The notes beneath the pieces are model-generated. The model was not told where the DNA came from. It made no database searches and was given only the letters and a program-made list of their open reading frames with translations. Below are positions 46,545 to 56,052 of a stretch of 64,000 nucleotides of DNA, one piece after another. This stretch comes from Candidatus Auribacterota bacterium (GTDB lineage: Bacteria; Auribacterota; JAFGBW01): contig JAFGBW010000103.1 in the NCBI GenBank assembly GCA_016932965.1, positions 9,998-73,997 on the forward strand, read 5' to 3'. The translations under genes and the position numbers were made by a program. The number at the start of each line of letters is the position of its first letter. Within the stretch, counting starts at the first letter, position 1.

Positions 46545-48197
46545 TTATTCCTCGAATTCATCTGATATTTTTGTGATATAATCAACGATGAATCTTCCGG
46601 CAAGATCATGGGGGGAAACGACGGCATCGGCTCCGGCATGGATGAGTATTTCTTCCTGTTCCTCTCCGTCTCCCGTGGCGATCACTCTTGCCTTTGGATT
46701 CAGGGTTTTACAATTCCTGACTAGGCTGTAATTATTCGTGCCTTTGAGCAGAACATCCGGGATGGATGAAATGATGATTTGCGCATTGGCTATGTCCGCA
46801 TGCTGGAGTGTATCGGTATGGCTGATATCCCCGAATACGGCTTCGATATGACGGGTTTTGAGCTCGCGGATCAATTCCATGTTGAAATCAATCACTCGGA
46901 TTTTTTTCAGAAGCTCAGGACAGGTGTCCTCCAGGATATTGATAATAGCCCTGCCGCCCCGGTGCATACCCAGTAACAGAATCGGACAGGATTCTTTTTG
47001 GGGTTTGATATGATGTTCCTCCAGAAACTTGATCCATTTGTTTTTTTTCAAGAAGGATTCAACCCATCCGTAAATCGTATAATTATATTTGATGAAATAG
47101 GAGGAAAGAATCGAACTGGCCGCCATGGTATAGATGAGAATGTCCAGGATTTTCTGATCGATATGCTTCAATTGGATACCGATGAGCGCAATGACGAGTG
47201 AAAATTCGCTGATCTGGGAAAGATTAAGCGATGTGATGAAGGCCGTTCTGGGTCCTGAACCTTGCATCATCATGATGGGAATGAGACTTATAAAACGGGT
47301 AGTCATGATGAAAAGCGTCAGGAGGAGACTGTAATAGATGATGGTTTCATCAGGACGGGTGATTTTCATGCCTAGTGAGACAAAGAAAAGAACCAGGAAA
47401 AAGTCCCTCAATGGCTGGGTTTTGGCCGTGATGTGAATGCTGTAGGGGAAGGAGGAAATGGAGATGCCAGCGATCAAGGCTCCCATCTCAATAGAGAGCC
47501 CTAAAAGGCCCGCAAGCCAGGAGACCAGTGCGCACCAGCCGATGGAAATGGACAAAACCATTTCCGGCGAATGGTGAACGGAAGCGCAGATTTTTTTCAG
47601 TACGTATTTGCTGAAAAAAAAGGCAAAGGTCACGAGCAGGGTGCTCTTGATGACAGCGAGTCCAATGATCCGGAAGTCGAAATGGTTGAAATTGGGCTGG
47701 AAGGCTAATATCAGGATGGCCCATAAGTCCTGAATGATCAGGATGCCAACAGAAAATTGCCCGTGGAGCGTATCCAGCTCAAACTTGTCGTTTAAAGCCT
47801 TGACCACAATGGCAGTGCTGCTGAGGGCGCATAAAAGGGAAAGATACAGAATATTCATCGTGTTATTTTTCCCGAACAGGACAAGGAAAAAAGGAATCCC
47901 GAGTAGCACACACAGGACAAACTGACCGATTCCCGCTGTCAGCAGTCGTTTCCCGGCACGAATGAGAGAGGCGATATGAAGTTCCAATCCTGTGATGAAA
48001 AGAAGCAGAATAAGGCCGATTTCAGAAATGATTTCAATGTTGACCTGATTTTCTATCAATTTGCATCCGATCGGGCCGACAATGACTCCGGTGATCAGGT
48101 AACCGAGGAGGATAGGCTGTTTGAACCGGAAACTGATGAGGCCGACTGCAGCAGCGATGATGATGATGGTTCCGATGTCTTCGATAATGTGGTGCAT
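46545..48197 (-). CDS. Kef-type cation:proton antiporter (CPA2) with TrkA-N domain
   Basis: The product has 550 residues. The N-terminal 380 residues form about 12 membrane helices of the monovalent cation:proton antiporter-2 type (LLLFITGLELH, GALIAGISISS). The C-terminal domain has a nucleotide-binding loop LLLGMHRGGRAIINI and continues as a TrkA-N/RCK fold (FGDISHTDTLQHADIANA), which senses NAD(H) or ligands. It exports K+ or Na+ in exchange for protons. It shares no operon with the genes on its left and is separated by 66 bases from lysA. Confidence 0.93.
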   Translation of the reverse strand: MHHIIEDIGTIIIIAAAVGLISFRFKQPILLGYLITGVIVGPIGCKLIENQVNIEIISEIGLILLLFITGLELHIASLIRAGKRLLTAGIGQFVLCVLLGIPFFLVLFGKNNTMNILYLSLLCALSSTAIVVKALNDKFELDTLHGQFSVGILIIQDLWAILILAFQPNFNHFDFRIIGLAVIKSTLLVTFAFFFSKYVLKKICASVHHSPEMVLSISIGWCALVSWLAGLLGLSIEMGALIAGISISSFPYSIHITAKTQPLRDFFLVLFFVSLGMKITRPDETIIYYSLLLTLFIMTTRFISLIPIMMMQGSGPRTAFITSLNLSQISEFSLVIALIGIQLKHIDQKILDILIYTMAASSILSSYFIKYNYTIYGWVESFLKKNKWIKFLEEHHIKPQKESCPILLLGMHRGGRAIINILEDTCPELLKKIRVIDFNMELIRELKTRHIEAVFGDISHTDTLQHADIANAQIIISSIPDVLLKGTNNYSLVRNCKTLNPKARVIATGDGEEQEEILIHAGADAVVSPHDLAGRFIVDYITKISDEFEE

Positions 48198-48263
48198 GTG
48201 ATCGGGTCTTCTGTTGGTTTAGTGGGAGCAGGAAAAATGATTAACTAGCATTCCTTTACCGGG

Positions 48264-49529
48264 TTATGGCCTGAATTCATCCAGTTTTTTAAAATCGAGC
48301 GTCCTAAAATAATCCTGGACGTTTTCGGCCCGGCGTATGGGGATGACCTGGCCGTTTTTCCTGAGTAGTAATTCCGCGGAACGGAGTTTGCCGTTGTAAT
48401 TGAATCCCATGGCATGACCGTGCGCTCCTGTGTCATGGATCACGATGATATCGCCTATTTTGATCTTTGGCAGTTTCCGGTCAATCGCAAATTTGTCGTT
48501 GTTTTCGCACAGTGAACCTGTGACATCCACGGTTTCTTCAGGAGTATTTCGCTTTTTATTCAAAACCGTGATATGATGATAAGCTTTATACAAGGCCGGC
48601 CGCATGAGGTTCGCCATGCAGGCATCCAGACCGATGTATTTTTTATAGATATCTTTGATATGCAGAACCCGGGACACAAGGTATCCATAAGGCCCTGTGA
48701 TCATGCGTCCGCATTCCATGAATATTTTTAGCGGTGCCAGGCCTGCTGTTGCGATTTTTTTCCTGTAAAGACGCTCGATTCCTTTGCCGATGCAAACGAG
48801 ATCCACGGGTTTATCTTCAGGACGGTAAGGGATCCCGATTCCTCCGCTTAAATTGACGAATTCCAGTTTTATTCCGAGCGTATTTTGTAATTCGATGGCC
48901 AGATCAAAGAGCATATTCGCCGTATCAATGAAATATTGGGCGTGCAGTTCATTGGATGCAACAAAGGTATGCAACCCGAAACGCTTAGCCCCTTTCTGAC
49001 GGACCATTTTGAAACCTTCAAAGAGCTGGGCCTTGGTGAAACCGTATTTGGATTCTTCGGGGTGTCCGATGATGAAATTGCCTTTCCGCAGCTTGCCGGG
49101 ATTATAACGGAAGGAAATCACTTTTGGAATGCCGGTGATTTTTTCCAGAAAGGGGATGTGGCTGATGTCATCCAGGTTGATGATGGCACCCAATTCCGCG
49201 GCTTTTTTATATTCCGCTGCCGGGGTGTCATTGGAGGTGAACATGATCTCTTCACCGGTGATGCCCGCTTTTTCCGACAGCATCAGTTCAGGCAGGGAAC
49301 TGCAGTCCGTTCCGAATCCTTCCTTGTGCAGAAGTTTCAGGATATATGGATTGGGAGTGGCCTTGACGGCAAAGTATTCCTTAAAACCCTTGTTCCAGGA
49401 AAAAGCCTTTTTAAAATTCCGGACATTTTCAAGCATGGATTTTTCATCATAAATATGAAAAGGGGTCGGATATCGTTCAATGATTTTTAATAATTGTTCA
49501 TAAGTAAATGGGATGGTTTTATTAACCAT
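48264..49529 (-). CDS. lysA: Diaminopimelate decarboxylase
   Basis: The product has 421 residues. It is a PLP enzyme of the alanine-racemase fold that converts meso-diaminopimelate to lysine. The PLP lysine is K56 in YFAVKATPNPYIL; VNLSGGIGIPYRP, ECGRMITGPYG and VDVTGSLCENNDKFA follow in order, the last contributing Cys-Glu to the substrate site. GAGGAG is 6 bases before the ATG. The family also includes carboxynorspermidine and ornithine decarboxylases, but the pattern is best for LysA. Confidence 0.9.
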   Translation of the reverse strand: MVNKTIPFTYEQLLKIIERYPTPFHIYDEKSMLENVRNFKKAFSWNKGFKEYFAVKATPNPYILKLLHKEGFGTDCSSLPELMLSEKAGITGEEIMFTSNDTPAAEYKKAAELGAIINLDDISHIPFLEKITGIPKVISFRYNPGKLRKGNFIIGHPEESKYGFTKAQLFEGFKMVRQKGAKRFGLHTFVASNELHAQYFIDTANMLFDLAIELQNTLGIKLEFVNLSGGIGIPYRPEDKPVDLVCIGKGIERLYRKKIATAGLAPLKIFMECGRMITGPYGYLVSRVLHIKDIYKKYIGLDACMANLMRPALYKAYHHITVLNKKRNTPEETVDVTGSLCENNDKFAIDRKLPKIKIGDIIVIHDTGAHGHAMGFNYNGKLRSAELLLRKNGQVIPIRRAENVQDYFRTLDFKKLDEFRP

Positions 49530-49913
49530 GTGGGCTCCTCAATAATCTGCTTGTGATGTAATGGGTTCTGGTTTCCCTGCAGTTTCTTCTGCTGTCTGCA
49601 AAAATAATGATGAAAAATAATAAAGCCTTTCAGGAGATTCAAGATAAATCCTTTAACTAACCTGCATCTTTCTTAACATCATGCTATTACAGCCTGCAAT
49701 TTCTTGCTGCAAGCCTCGTTTCTCGAAATTATTTAGGCATAATATGTCCAATATTGCTTCCTCGTGAAATCGTTTCAGCTTAAGCTTTCACGGCGGATTG
49801 AGATGCTTCATTACGAAGATATCATGTGATGTGTGGATTACATACCTCAGATTCCGGGACAGTATGGATATAAATGGCAATCGCCAGTCGGGTTTTCTTA
49901 TCCTTTTATTGTT
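49530..49913. other. 384-bp gap upstream of lysA
   Basis: There is no gene, no dispersed repeat and no lysine riboswitch pattern that I can recognise. It contains short complementary runs around GCAATTTCTTGCTGC (about 49695). The lysA promoter presumably lies here. Confidence 0.4.
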
Positions 49914-50543
49914 TTACCATTGACTGGGACGAATATTGATAAGAATAAAAAAGAATAAATAGGAAAGGAGTTCGTAGAGTTCAGTATAATAATAGGCAAC
50001 ATAGCTTTTTTCATACAGAATAAGAGAGAGACAGTTTCCGAGATTAATTCCAAAAAATATGCAGATTTTAACCATGTCAAGAGGGGGAATCCCTGCTATT
50101 CTCAACATGTTGCGATCATACAGGTTAAATAATGCGTAGAGTATAAATACTGCTATCATTATTCTTTCAAGCTGTTTTTTTACTATGTTGTGAATATTTA
50201 TTTCGTGATAGACATTATATTTAATAAAGAATGCCGGACTTTGAATGTGAAATATGCTTTGTCCATAATTTATTTCTTCGAGGAAAATGAAGACAAATCC
50301 AATACCTGCACCGAGGAAGAAGAGACGATACTGTCTCCAGCCGATTTGTCGGCTTCTTATAAAACAGGAAAGGGCAGTCAGCAGCAATAATACTGCCTGC
50401 AGGTTTTCTACAAGATGATGTTCTCGAAAGCAATCCGGATTGAAAAAATACAGGACGTGCAGAAGTAAAAAACCGGACCCCAGTATAACTCCCAGAGAAA
50501 TGTTCTTTTTTTTTAAGGCGTTTTGCGCCATTTCAGTTTTCAT
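49914..50543 (-). CDS. Hypothetical multi-pass membrane protein
   Basis: The product has 209 residues and about six membrane helices. HHLVENLQAVLLLLTALSCF and FIFLEEINYGQSIF resemble a small uncharacterised membrane family with an EE-x-x-x-GQ motif. The region upstream carries a decayed copy of its C-terminus. No function can be proposed. It begins the A+T-richer part of the window. Confidence 0.75.
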   Translation of the reverse strand: MKTEMAQNALKKKNISLGVILGSGFLLLHVLYFFNPDCFREHHLVENLQAVLLLLTALSCFIRSRQIGWRQYRLFFLGAGIGFVFIFLEEINYGQSIFHIQSPAFFIKYNVYHEINIHNIVKKQLERIMIAVFILYALFNLYDRNMLRIAGIPPLDMVKICIFFGINLGNCLSLILYEKSYVAYYYTELYELLSYLFFFILINIRPSQW

Positions 50544-50606
50544 GAGGTCTAATTTGGTAAATGGTTTTGATTTTCCTTTATACAGGGAATGAATTCAGCG
50601 GTTTTT

Positions 50607-50765
50607 TCACCCTTGTCTGGGTGGGGTGTTGATAAGGATCACCAAGAATAAATAATAAAGAAATCCTGTGATTTCAAAATAAAAATCTCCGACTACATTC
50701 ATACTATATGCCAAAGCACAGATAGTATCATGATAAATGTTGTTTCCGATTAGATTAATGAGGTC
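50607..50765 (-). pseudogene. Remnant of a second copy of the upstream membrane protein (C-terminal part)
   Basis: The minus-strand frame reads ...YSMNVVGDFYFEITGFLYYL and then FLVILINTPPRQG and stop. This parallels the C-terminus of the neighbouring gene (LYELLSYLFFFILINIRPSQ and W). A TGA lies just before it in frame and no N-terminal part remains. It is a relic of a tandem duplication. Confidence 0.65.
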
Positions 50766-50850
50766 TCAGGAAATATGACAGAGAATTTATAAACATCTAA
50801 AAATGATGGTTGGTGCGTGATTCAACCGTTTTCTCAGTATCTGTTTCCAT

Positions 50851-52302
50851 TTATCGGCATGCTTCCGGCTTTTTAATATACAGGTCATAAAGATTTTTCA
50901 GTATCAGAAGAAAACCATTCCAGTATTCCCTTGGACGAATATTTCTGATTGTAAAAAGATGCCGATAAATCATGATGGGTCTGAAATAAAATTGTAAAAA
51001 AGCTTTTTTTTGGGAACGGATGAGTTTCTGCGGAGTCATTCCATCCGGAGTGAAGACCACTTTCTCCGCTGAAGGAGGATAGGATGAAAAACAGATCCAG
51101 GGTAGTCCATTTGTTTTTTTTCTGATTTTTTGATCTTCATACGCTGCCGTTCCAGGAAAGGGAACAAACAAATTGAATTTGGCATAATCCAATCCCATTT
51201 TTTTTGACGCCTCTATCGTTGCCATGATTTCTTCTTCTGTTTCTGTCGGGTTTCCGATGATAAAAAGACCATATAAAAAGATTCCGCATTTTTTTACCAT
51301 GTCCGCGGCCTTGATTGAATCCTGAACGGTAAATCGTTTGTTTAAAATTTTTAATATCCTGTCTGAACCGGACTCAAAACCGATCTGGATTTTGGTGCAT
51401 CCAGCTTTTTTCATGAGTTCAAGAAGCTCTTCATCCAAGAGATCAGGTCTGGTTTCTGTTGTCCAGACGATTTTAGACGGAACATCTAAGCGGATGAGTT
51501 CGTTACAGAATTCAATGGCCTGGTCCCTGTATACGGGGAAATTAGCATCTGAGAAGACAAAACCATCCACTCCGAACCGGTCGTGACACCATAACATTTC
51601 AGAAATAACGTTTTCAACAGAACGTCTTCTCACCTGATTGCCCAATTCCTGATTGCAGAAAATACAATGGAAAGGGCAGCCCCGGTTGAACAAAAGAGGA
51701 AGATTCAGCCGGCCTCCTGGGGTCACTTCAGGCCGGGGTTTGTATTTTTCCAGGGGCAGAATATCCCATGCGGGAAAAGGAATGGAATCCAGATCCTGAA
51801 TCAGGGGCCTTTCCGGATTTCGAATGGGGTTGCCTTTATCCTGATAAGTAATCCCTTTCACATCATCAAGGCTTTGTTTGTTTTCAAAATGGCATACCAG
51901 ATCCAGCAGGGTTTTCTCCCCTTCCCCGTGTACAATCACATCCGCAATGCCCTTAGAAATAAAATCCTTTGCAAAATAATCCGCGTGTCTATGCCCCAGG
52001 ACGATTTTTATTTCAGGAAAATGTTTCCGGATTTCTTTTGTTAGAAAAACAGTCTGATCCGCCAAAGGTGTCAGACACGATATTCCGATCATTTCCGGAG
52101 AATAACTGCGGATGTTTTCCATGATTCCCTTTAAGCCGAGTTTTTCGACGTAATCATCAATGATTTTGACTTCATGTCCGTATTTTTTCAGGTAGGAAGC
52201 AAGATAAGCAAGGCCGATGACAGGAACCGGGGCAAAAAATTTTTCATAATAGGTAAATTCGGATATGGAATAGTAAAAATGATTGATGAGGAGTATTTTC
52301 AT
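50851..52302 (-). CDS. B12-binding-type radical SAM protein
   Basis: The product has 483 residues. The N-terminal 150 residues are a cobalamin-binding-type Rossmann domain (MKILLINHFYYS..., PVIGLAYLASYLKKYGHEV, IGISCLTPLADQTV). The radical SAM core has the cysteine motif NRGCPFHCIFCNQ near residue 215, with GFVFSDANF and GFESGSDRILKILNKR later. Typical reactions of the class are methylation or rearrangement of unactivated carbons, but the substrate is unknown. It is divergent from the next radical SAM gene (95-bp gap). Confidence 0.92.
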   Translation of the reverse strand: MKILLINHFYYSISEFTYYEKFFAPVPVIGLAYLASYLKKYGHEVKIIDDYVEKLGLKGIMENIRSYSPEMIGISCLTPLADQTVFLTKEIRKHFPEIKIVLGHRHADYFAKDFISKGIADVIVHGEGEKTLLDLVCHFENKQSLDDVKGITYQDKGNPIRNPERPLIQDLDSIPFPAWDILPLEKYKPRPEVTPGGRLNLPLLFNRGCPFHCIFCNQELGNQVRRRSVENVISEMLWCHDRFGVDGFVFSDANFPVYRDQAIEFCNELIRLDVPSKIVWTTETRPDLLDEELLELMKKAGCTKIQIGFESGSDRILKILNKRFTVQDSIKAADMVKKCGIFLYGLFIIGNPTETEEEIMATIEASKKMGLDYAKFNLFVPFPGTAAYEDQKIRKKTNGLPWICFSSYPPSAEKVVFTPDGMTPQKLIRSQKKAFLQFYFRPIMIYRHLFTIRNIRPREYWNGFLLILKNLYDLYIKKPEACR

Positions 52303-52397
52303 GGTCTCAATATCATTGTTTTGATTTCATTTTTTTCTATTAAAGGATAAAATTACATCATGTTAATTCAATTTCAGGTTATTTTCAACAGCCAACC

Positions 52398-53834
52398 ATG
52401 AAAAAAATGTCAACTGTTCTCATGATGGCGCCCTGCAGACGCATGCGATACAACATAAGCGATTTGTATCCTCTGCCGCGTCTGGGAATCGGATCTATCT
52501 CGGCTTTTTTAAAAGAGGCGGGATACAATCAGACAAAGATCTGGGATATCATCGCGGAAAAAAAGTGGATACCGGAAATATTAGAAGCTTTTAAAAACGG
52601 GGTATGTCCGGATCTGTTGGGAATCAGTGCGACGCTTTTAAGCATGAAGGAGGCTTTTGAAATTGCTGAATCAGTCAAAAATCAATTTCCTCATATCCAT
52701 ATTGTGTTAGGCGGGCCCGGAGTCAGTTTTCCCGCTGAAGTTTTATTTGAATACGGCAAAGGTGTGGATTTTTATATCCGGGGGGAAGGCGAAGAATCGT
52801 TTGTGCAATTAATCCGATGCCTGGATACCATGGCGTCGGATTTATCCTCAGTCCCCGGGCTTATCTGGAAAAATCAGCAGGGGAAAATCATAGAAAATCC
52901 ATCAGGTAAATTCAGGGATCTTGATGACGGAATCATGAGCGATTATTCATCCATGCCCATGCAGAAATATCAGCTTCATCCCCCTATGGGGATATATCCT
53001 CCTGCAGTCATATTGGAAACAGCCCGGGGGTGTTCTTATTCATGCACATTCTGCTGTATTCCCAGGAAGGTTCGTTTTAAGAATCCTGTACTGGTGGAAA
53101 AAGAAATCATCCGGCTGAAGAAACAATTTGGAATCAATGAAATACATTTTGTGGATCCCACGTTTACTCTTGATTCTGCAAGGACTGAAGAGATGACCGG
53201 AAGAATACAGAAGTTAGACATCAAATGGTCATGCAAGACCCGGGTGGATTTGACGGATTTCTCTCTTTTAAAAAAAATGGCTGATTCAGGCTGTTATCTT
53301 ATTTCCTTTGGCGTGGAATCAGCCGCTGAATCCATTCTGAATGATCTGGATAAGAAAATCATGATCAGCCAGACAAATGAGACATTCATGAATTGCCGTT
53401 CATTGAGAATACGCACCGCGGCCTATCTGATGATTGGAAATCCGGGCGAGACGGATGATACGGTTAAATTGAATATTCAATTCGTCAGACAACTTCAGCC
53501 GGACTATGTCTTATATGGAATCCTTCAACCTGATCCGGCCAGTCAATTGACCCATGACATGATCAGAAAAGGATTTTTTTCAGAAAAGGATTTATACCGG
53601 TATTATTTATCGGACGAAGACAATTATTTCCAGGATCACACGGTTTGCGGGCTTCCGCTCAAGACGGTTCAGGATTGGATCAGGAAGGCAAGCAGGGGTT
53701 TTTATCTTCGTCCGGGATATGTTGTTAGGAGGCTTACTGATTTGAGAAGTATTCAGGACCTTATAAATCTGGGAGCAGGCGGTCTGACATTCATGAAAGA
53801 TTTTATGGGATTGGGACGCCTTTGGAAACAATGA
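52398..53834 (+). CDS. B12-binding-type radical SAM protein
   Basis: The product has 478 residues. The N-terminal half is a B12-type domain (YPLPRLGIGSISAFLKEAGY, LLGISATLLSMKEAF, IVLGGPGVSFPAEVL, FYIRGEGEESFVQL). The radical SAM motif is ARGCSYSCTFCCIP near residue 212, followed by IHFVDPTFTLD and SFGVESAAESILNDLDKK. Its 3' end overlaps the next gene by 4 bases (ATGA). It probably works together with it on the same substrate. Confidence 0.93.
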   Translation: MKKMSTVLMMAPCRRMRYNISDLYPLPRLGIGSISAFLKEAGYNQTKIWDIIAEKKWIPEILEAFKNGVCPDLLGISATLLSMKEAFEIAESVKNQFPHIHIVLGGPGVSFPAEVLFEYGKGVDFYIRGEGEESFVQLIRCLDTMASDLSSVPGLIWKNQQGKIIENPSGKFRDLDDGIMSDYSSMPMQKYQLHPPMGIYPPAVILETARGCSYSCTFCCIPRKVRFKNPVLVEKEIIRLKKQFGINEIHFVDPTFTLDSARTEEMTGRIQKLDIKWSCKTRVDLTDFSLLKKMADSGCYLISFGVESAAESILNDLDKKIMISQTNETFMNCRSLRIRTAAYLMIGNPGETDDTVKLNIQFVRQLQPDYVLYGILQPDPASQLTHDMIRKGFFSEKDLYRYYLSDEDNYFQDHTVCGLPLKTVQDWIRKASRGFYLRPGYVVRRLTDLRSIQDLINLGAGGLTFMKDFMGLGRLWKQ

Positions 53835-55123
53835 ATTCAAAACCGAAAATTCTTCTGCTTCATCCTCCTGCCTCAAAAAAGAGGCGATATCAGCTGGACG
53901 GGTACTGCAGCCAGCCGCAAAAAGGCCCTTTCCGATGGCATCCGCTTGACTTCTGCGCCTTTGCTTCTAAGTTATCCCGGGAAGCGGACCTGGAAATCCT
54001 GGATTTGGGTATTTCTTCCTGTCATGATTTTAATGCCAGGCCCTTGGCGTATGATTTTATCATAGGTCTTATCGGTGCCTATGGGTGGGATGACCAGCTG
54101 CTTTTCTGGAAAGAGATCTTGAAAAAAGGGGTCCCTGTCTTTTTAAGCGGTGATATCGCCAGGTACGAACCGCAGTTTGTCTTTGAACATCTCCCTAATC
54201 TTGGCGGGATCATTCCTGAACTGTCTTTGCCTCCCGCTCTATCTGATTTATCTGACACTAACAGTTCATTCATCTGGCGTCCTGGTAGAAAGGAATATTC
54301 CTTGCCTTCACTCAAAGAACCTTTTTCAATCGGGATTCAGAATTTTAATTTGTGGAAGCATTCTTTGTATCATCTGCCTTTCAATACAGGTCATCCTTTT
54401 GCAAGCATCATCACCCAGGTTGGGTGTCCGTATCATTGTGATTATTGCATCCTGAGCACTTATCCGTCTGCCAAAAGGGATTTAAATGAAGTTGAAGAGG
54501 AGCTTGAATCACTCAAAAAACAGGGAGCAAAGCATGTCTATATCAGGGACGCGACATTGAACAGTTCACAAAAACACCTGGAAGCGGTTTGTGATCTGAT
54601 GAAAAAAACAGGACTTCCATGGAATGCCTTTGTTCATACCCGCGGAATAGGGAAATTTTCAAAAATATTGAAAGAATCCGGCTGCATAGTTCTGCAGCTG
54701 GGAATCGATTCGCCTGATCAGGAAACCCTGAGAAGAAAAAACAAAATACCAGCAAATGCAGAAGAAGAAATTCATTTACTTCAGAAGGAAAAGATTTCCA
54801 CGGCAGGACACTTCATTTACAGATTGGAAGATAATCCTTTACCCCCTCAATCTATTGCAAGGTACGCGGACGAAATCGGGTTGAATTGGTTCACGCTTAC
54901 TCCCTTCATGATCAGACCCGGAATGACATCATGGGATCGAAAAGAACTATCAGTCATCAGTACGATGGATTCATCTATCGAAAGACTGATTCTGAAGACT
55001 AGTCTGTGGTTTTATAGTCGTCCTTCCCGTGTATTCAGACTCATCCGGATCTTTTTCAGACATCCGATATTTTCTTTTTTAAGTTTAATGAATTTATTGA
55101 TGAAGGATAAATACTTGAAATAA
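53831..55123 (+). CDS. Radical SAM protein with degenerate N-terminal B12-like domain
   Basis: The product has 430 residues from the ATG at 53831. The N-terminal 180 residues begin KILLLHPPASKKRRYQLDGY and keep only part of a B12-type fold. The cysteine motif is VGCPYHCDYCILSTYP near residue 200. Later strands read HVYIRDATLN and LQLGIDSPDQETLRRKNKI. The overlap with the upstream gene and the similar C-terminal layout suggest a coupled pair. Substrate unknown. Confidence 0.88.
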   Translation: MNSKPKILLLHPPASKKRRYQLDGYCSQPQKGPFRWHPLDFCAFASKLSREADLEILDLGISSCHDFNARPLAYDFIIGLIGAYGWDDQLLFWKEILKKGVPVFLSGDIARYEPQFVFEHLPNLGGIIPELSLPPALSDLSDTNSSFIWRPGRKEYSLPSLKEPFSIGIQNFNLWKHSLYHLPFNTGHPFASIITQVGCPYHCDYCILSTYPSAKRDLNEVEEELESLKKQGAKHVYIRDATLNSSQKHLEAVCDLMKKTGLPWNAFVHTRGIGKFSKILKESGCIVLQLGIDSPDQETLRRKNKIPANAEEEIHLLQKEKISTAGHFIYRLEDNPLPPQSIARYADEIGLNWFTLTPFMIRPGMTSWDRKELSVISTMDSSIERLILKTSLWFYSRPSRVFRLIRIFFRHPIFSFLSLMNLLMKDKYLK

Positions 55124-55274
55124 TAAGTTATCTTTTCAGCATGAATAAATGGATGGGAGCTTAAAATGAGAGCCGTTTGTCGGAAATAAGTTTTATGCAT
55201 CTGTTATATTCAATTCAAGTTGTATGACATGATTATTTGACGGAATCGAAATCATCAATTTCAGGCAGGGTTAA

Positions 55275-56015
55275 ATGAGTAAGCCAGAATATAATTTTTT
55301 TTGTTATGTCTTCAATCTGTTTCCATTACCCCTGATTGTAATTAATGTCATCATGGCTGCGTGGCTGGTTTTTAATTTCTATATTCTTTTCCGGTGGTCC
55401 CGATATCTTATCATGGAAAGAACCAGTCGAAAAACCGGAATGCATTTGCTGGGTTACGCCTGTCTTTTTGGAATTCTTTCAAAAGTATTTTCATGCCGCT
55501 ATGGTATGCTGGGTTTTCATTTATATGAACTGATTTTTTATTACTTATCGCTTGGATTCCATGTGGCAGCTTTTTATTTCCTGATTAAGAGTTCATGGCA
55601 TTCCTTAAAACCGTGGCTTTTAACATTAGGGAATTATTTTTTCGTATATCATTTCTTATTTTTTCCTATTGTGTTCTGGATGATGTTTACATGGATCATT
55701 CCTTCAGTTGATTTTCACCGGTTAAACGACGGGGTCTATCGTGGTAAAAGCAACAGCATTGCAAATCATACTATTTCTGAAGTGACGGTCAAGGAAGGCA
55801 CTCTTGTTTCGATAAGATGGATACAAAAAGGTTGTTCTGAGTATGGCATGGAAGCCTATGAGCAATTGCCCGGGCGTATTCTCAGACTTCAGTCATTGGA
55901 TGTTGATGGAATCAGCGGGGCTACGCGTACATCTAACCTGATAAAAAGTTCCGTTGGAGATGCCTTGCAGAATAGCACTCATCATCTCGATCAAAGTGAA
56001 AATAGAAAAGACTAG
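55275..56015 (+). CDS. Membrane protein with C-terminal FMN_bind domain
   Basis: The product has 246 residues. Four or five membrane helices (residues 15-150) contain several His (GMHLLG, GFHLYEL, GFHVAAF, VYHFLFF), possible heme ligands. The C-terminal domain DGVYRGKSNSIANHTISEVT ... DGISGATRTSNLIKSSVGDAL has the SGATxTS motif of the FMN_bind family, where the Thr is covalently flavinylated in NqrC/RnfG-like proteins. It may carry electrons across the membrane to a neighbouring enzyme. AGGG lies before the ATG. It is followed by a further membrane gene after 37 bases. Confidence 0.82.
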   Translation: MSKPEYNFFCYVFNLFPLPLIVINVIMAAWLVFNFYILFRWSRYLIMERTSRKTGMHLLGYACLFGILSKVFSCRYGMLGFHLYELIFYYLSLGFHVAAFYFLIKSSWHSLKPWLLTLGNYFFVYHFLFFPIVFWMMFTWIIPSVDFHRLNDGVYRGKSNSIANHTISEVTVKEGTLVSIRWIQKGCSEYGMEAYEQLPGRILRLQSLDVDGISGATRTSNLIKSSVGDALQNSTHHLDQSENRKD

Positions 56016-56052
56016 CGGAAGAATATTGGGAAGGTCAGGAAGAAGACTATAG

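Noticed and set aside
49530-49913. Lysine riboswitch upstream of lysA
   Set aside because: Conserved riboswitch core strings were not seen on the minus strand, and no terminator or anti-terminator pair is evident.
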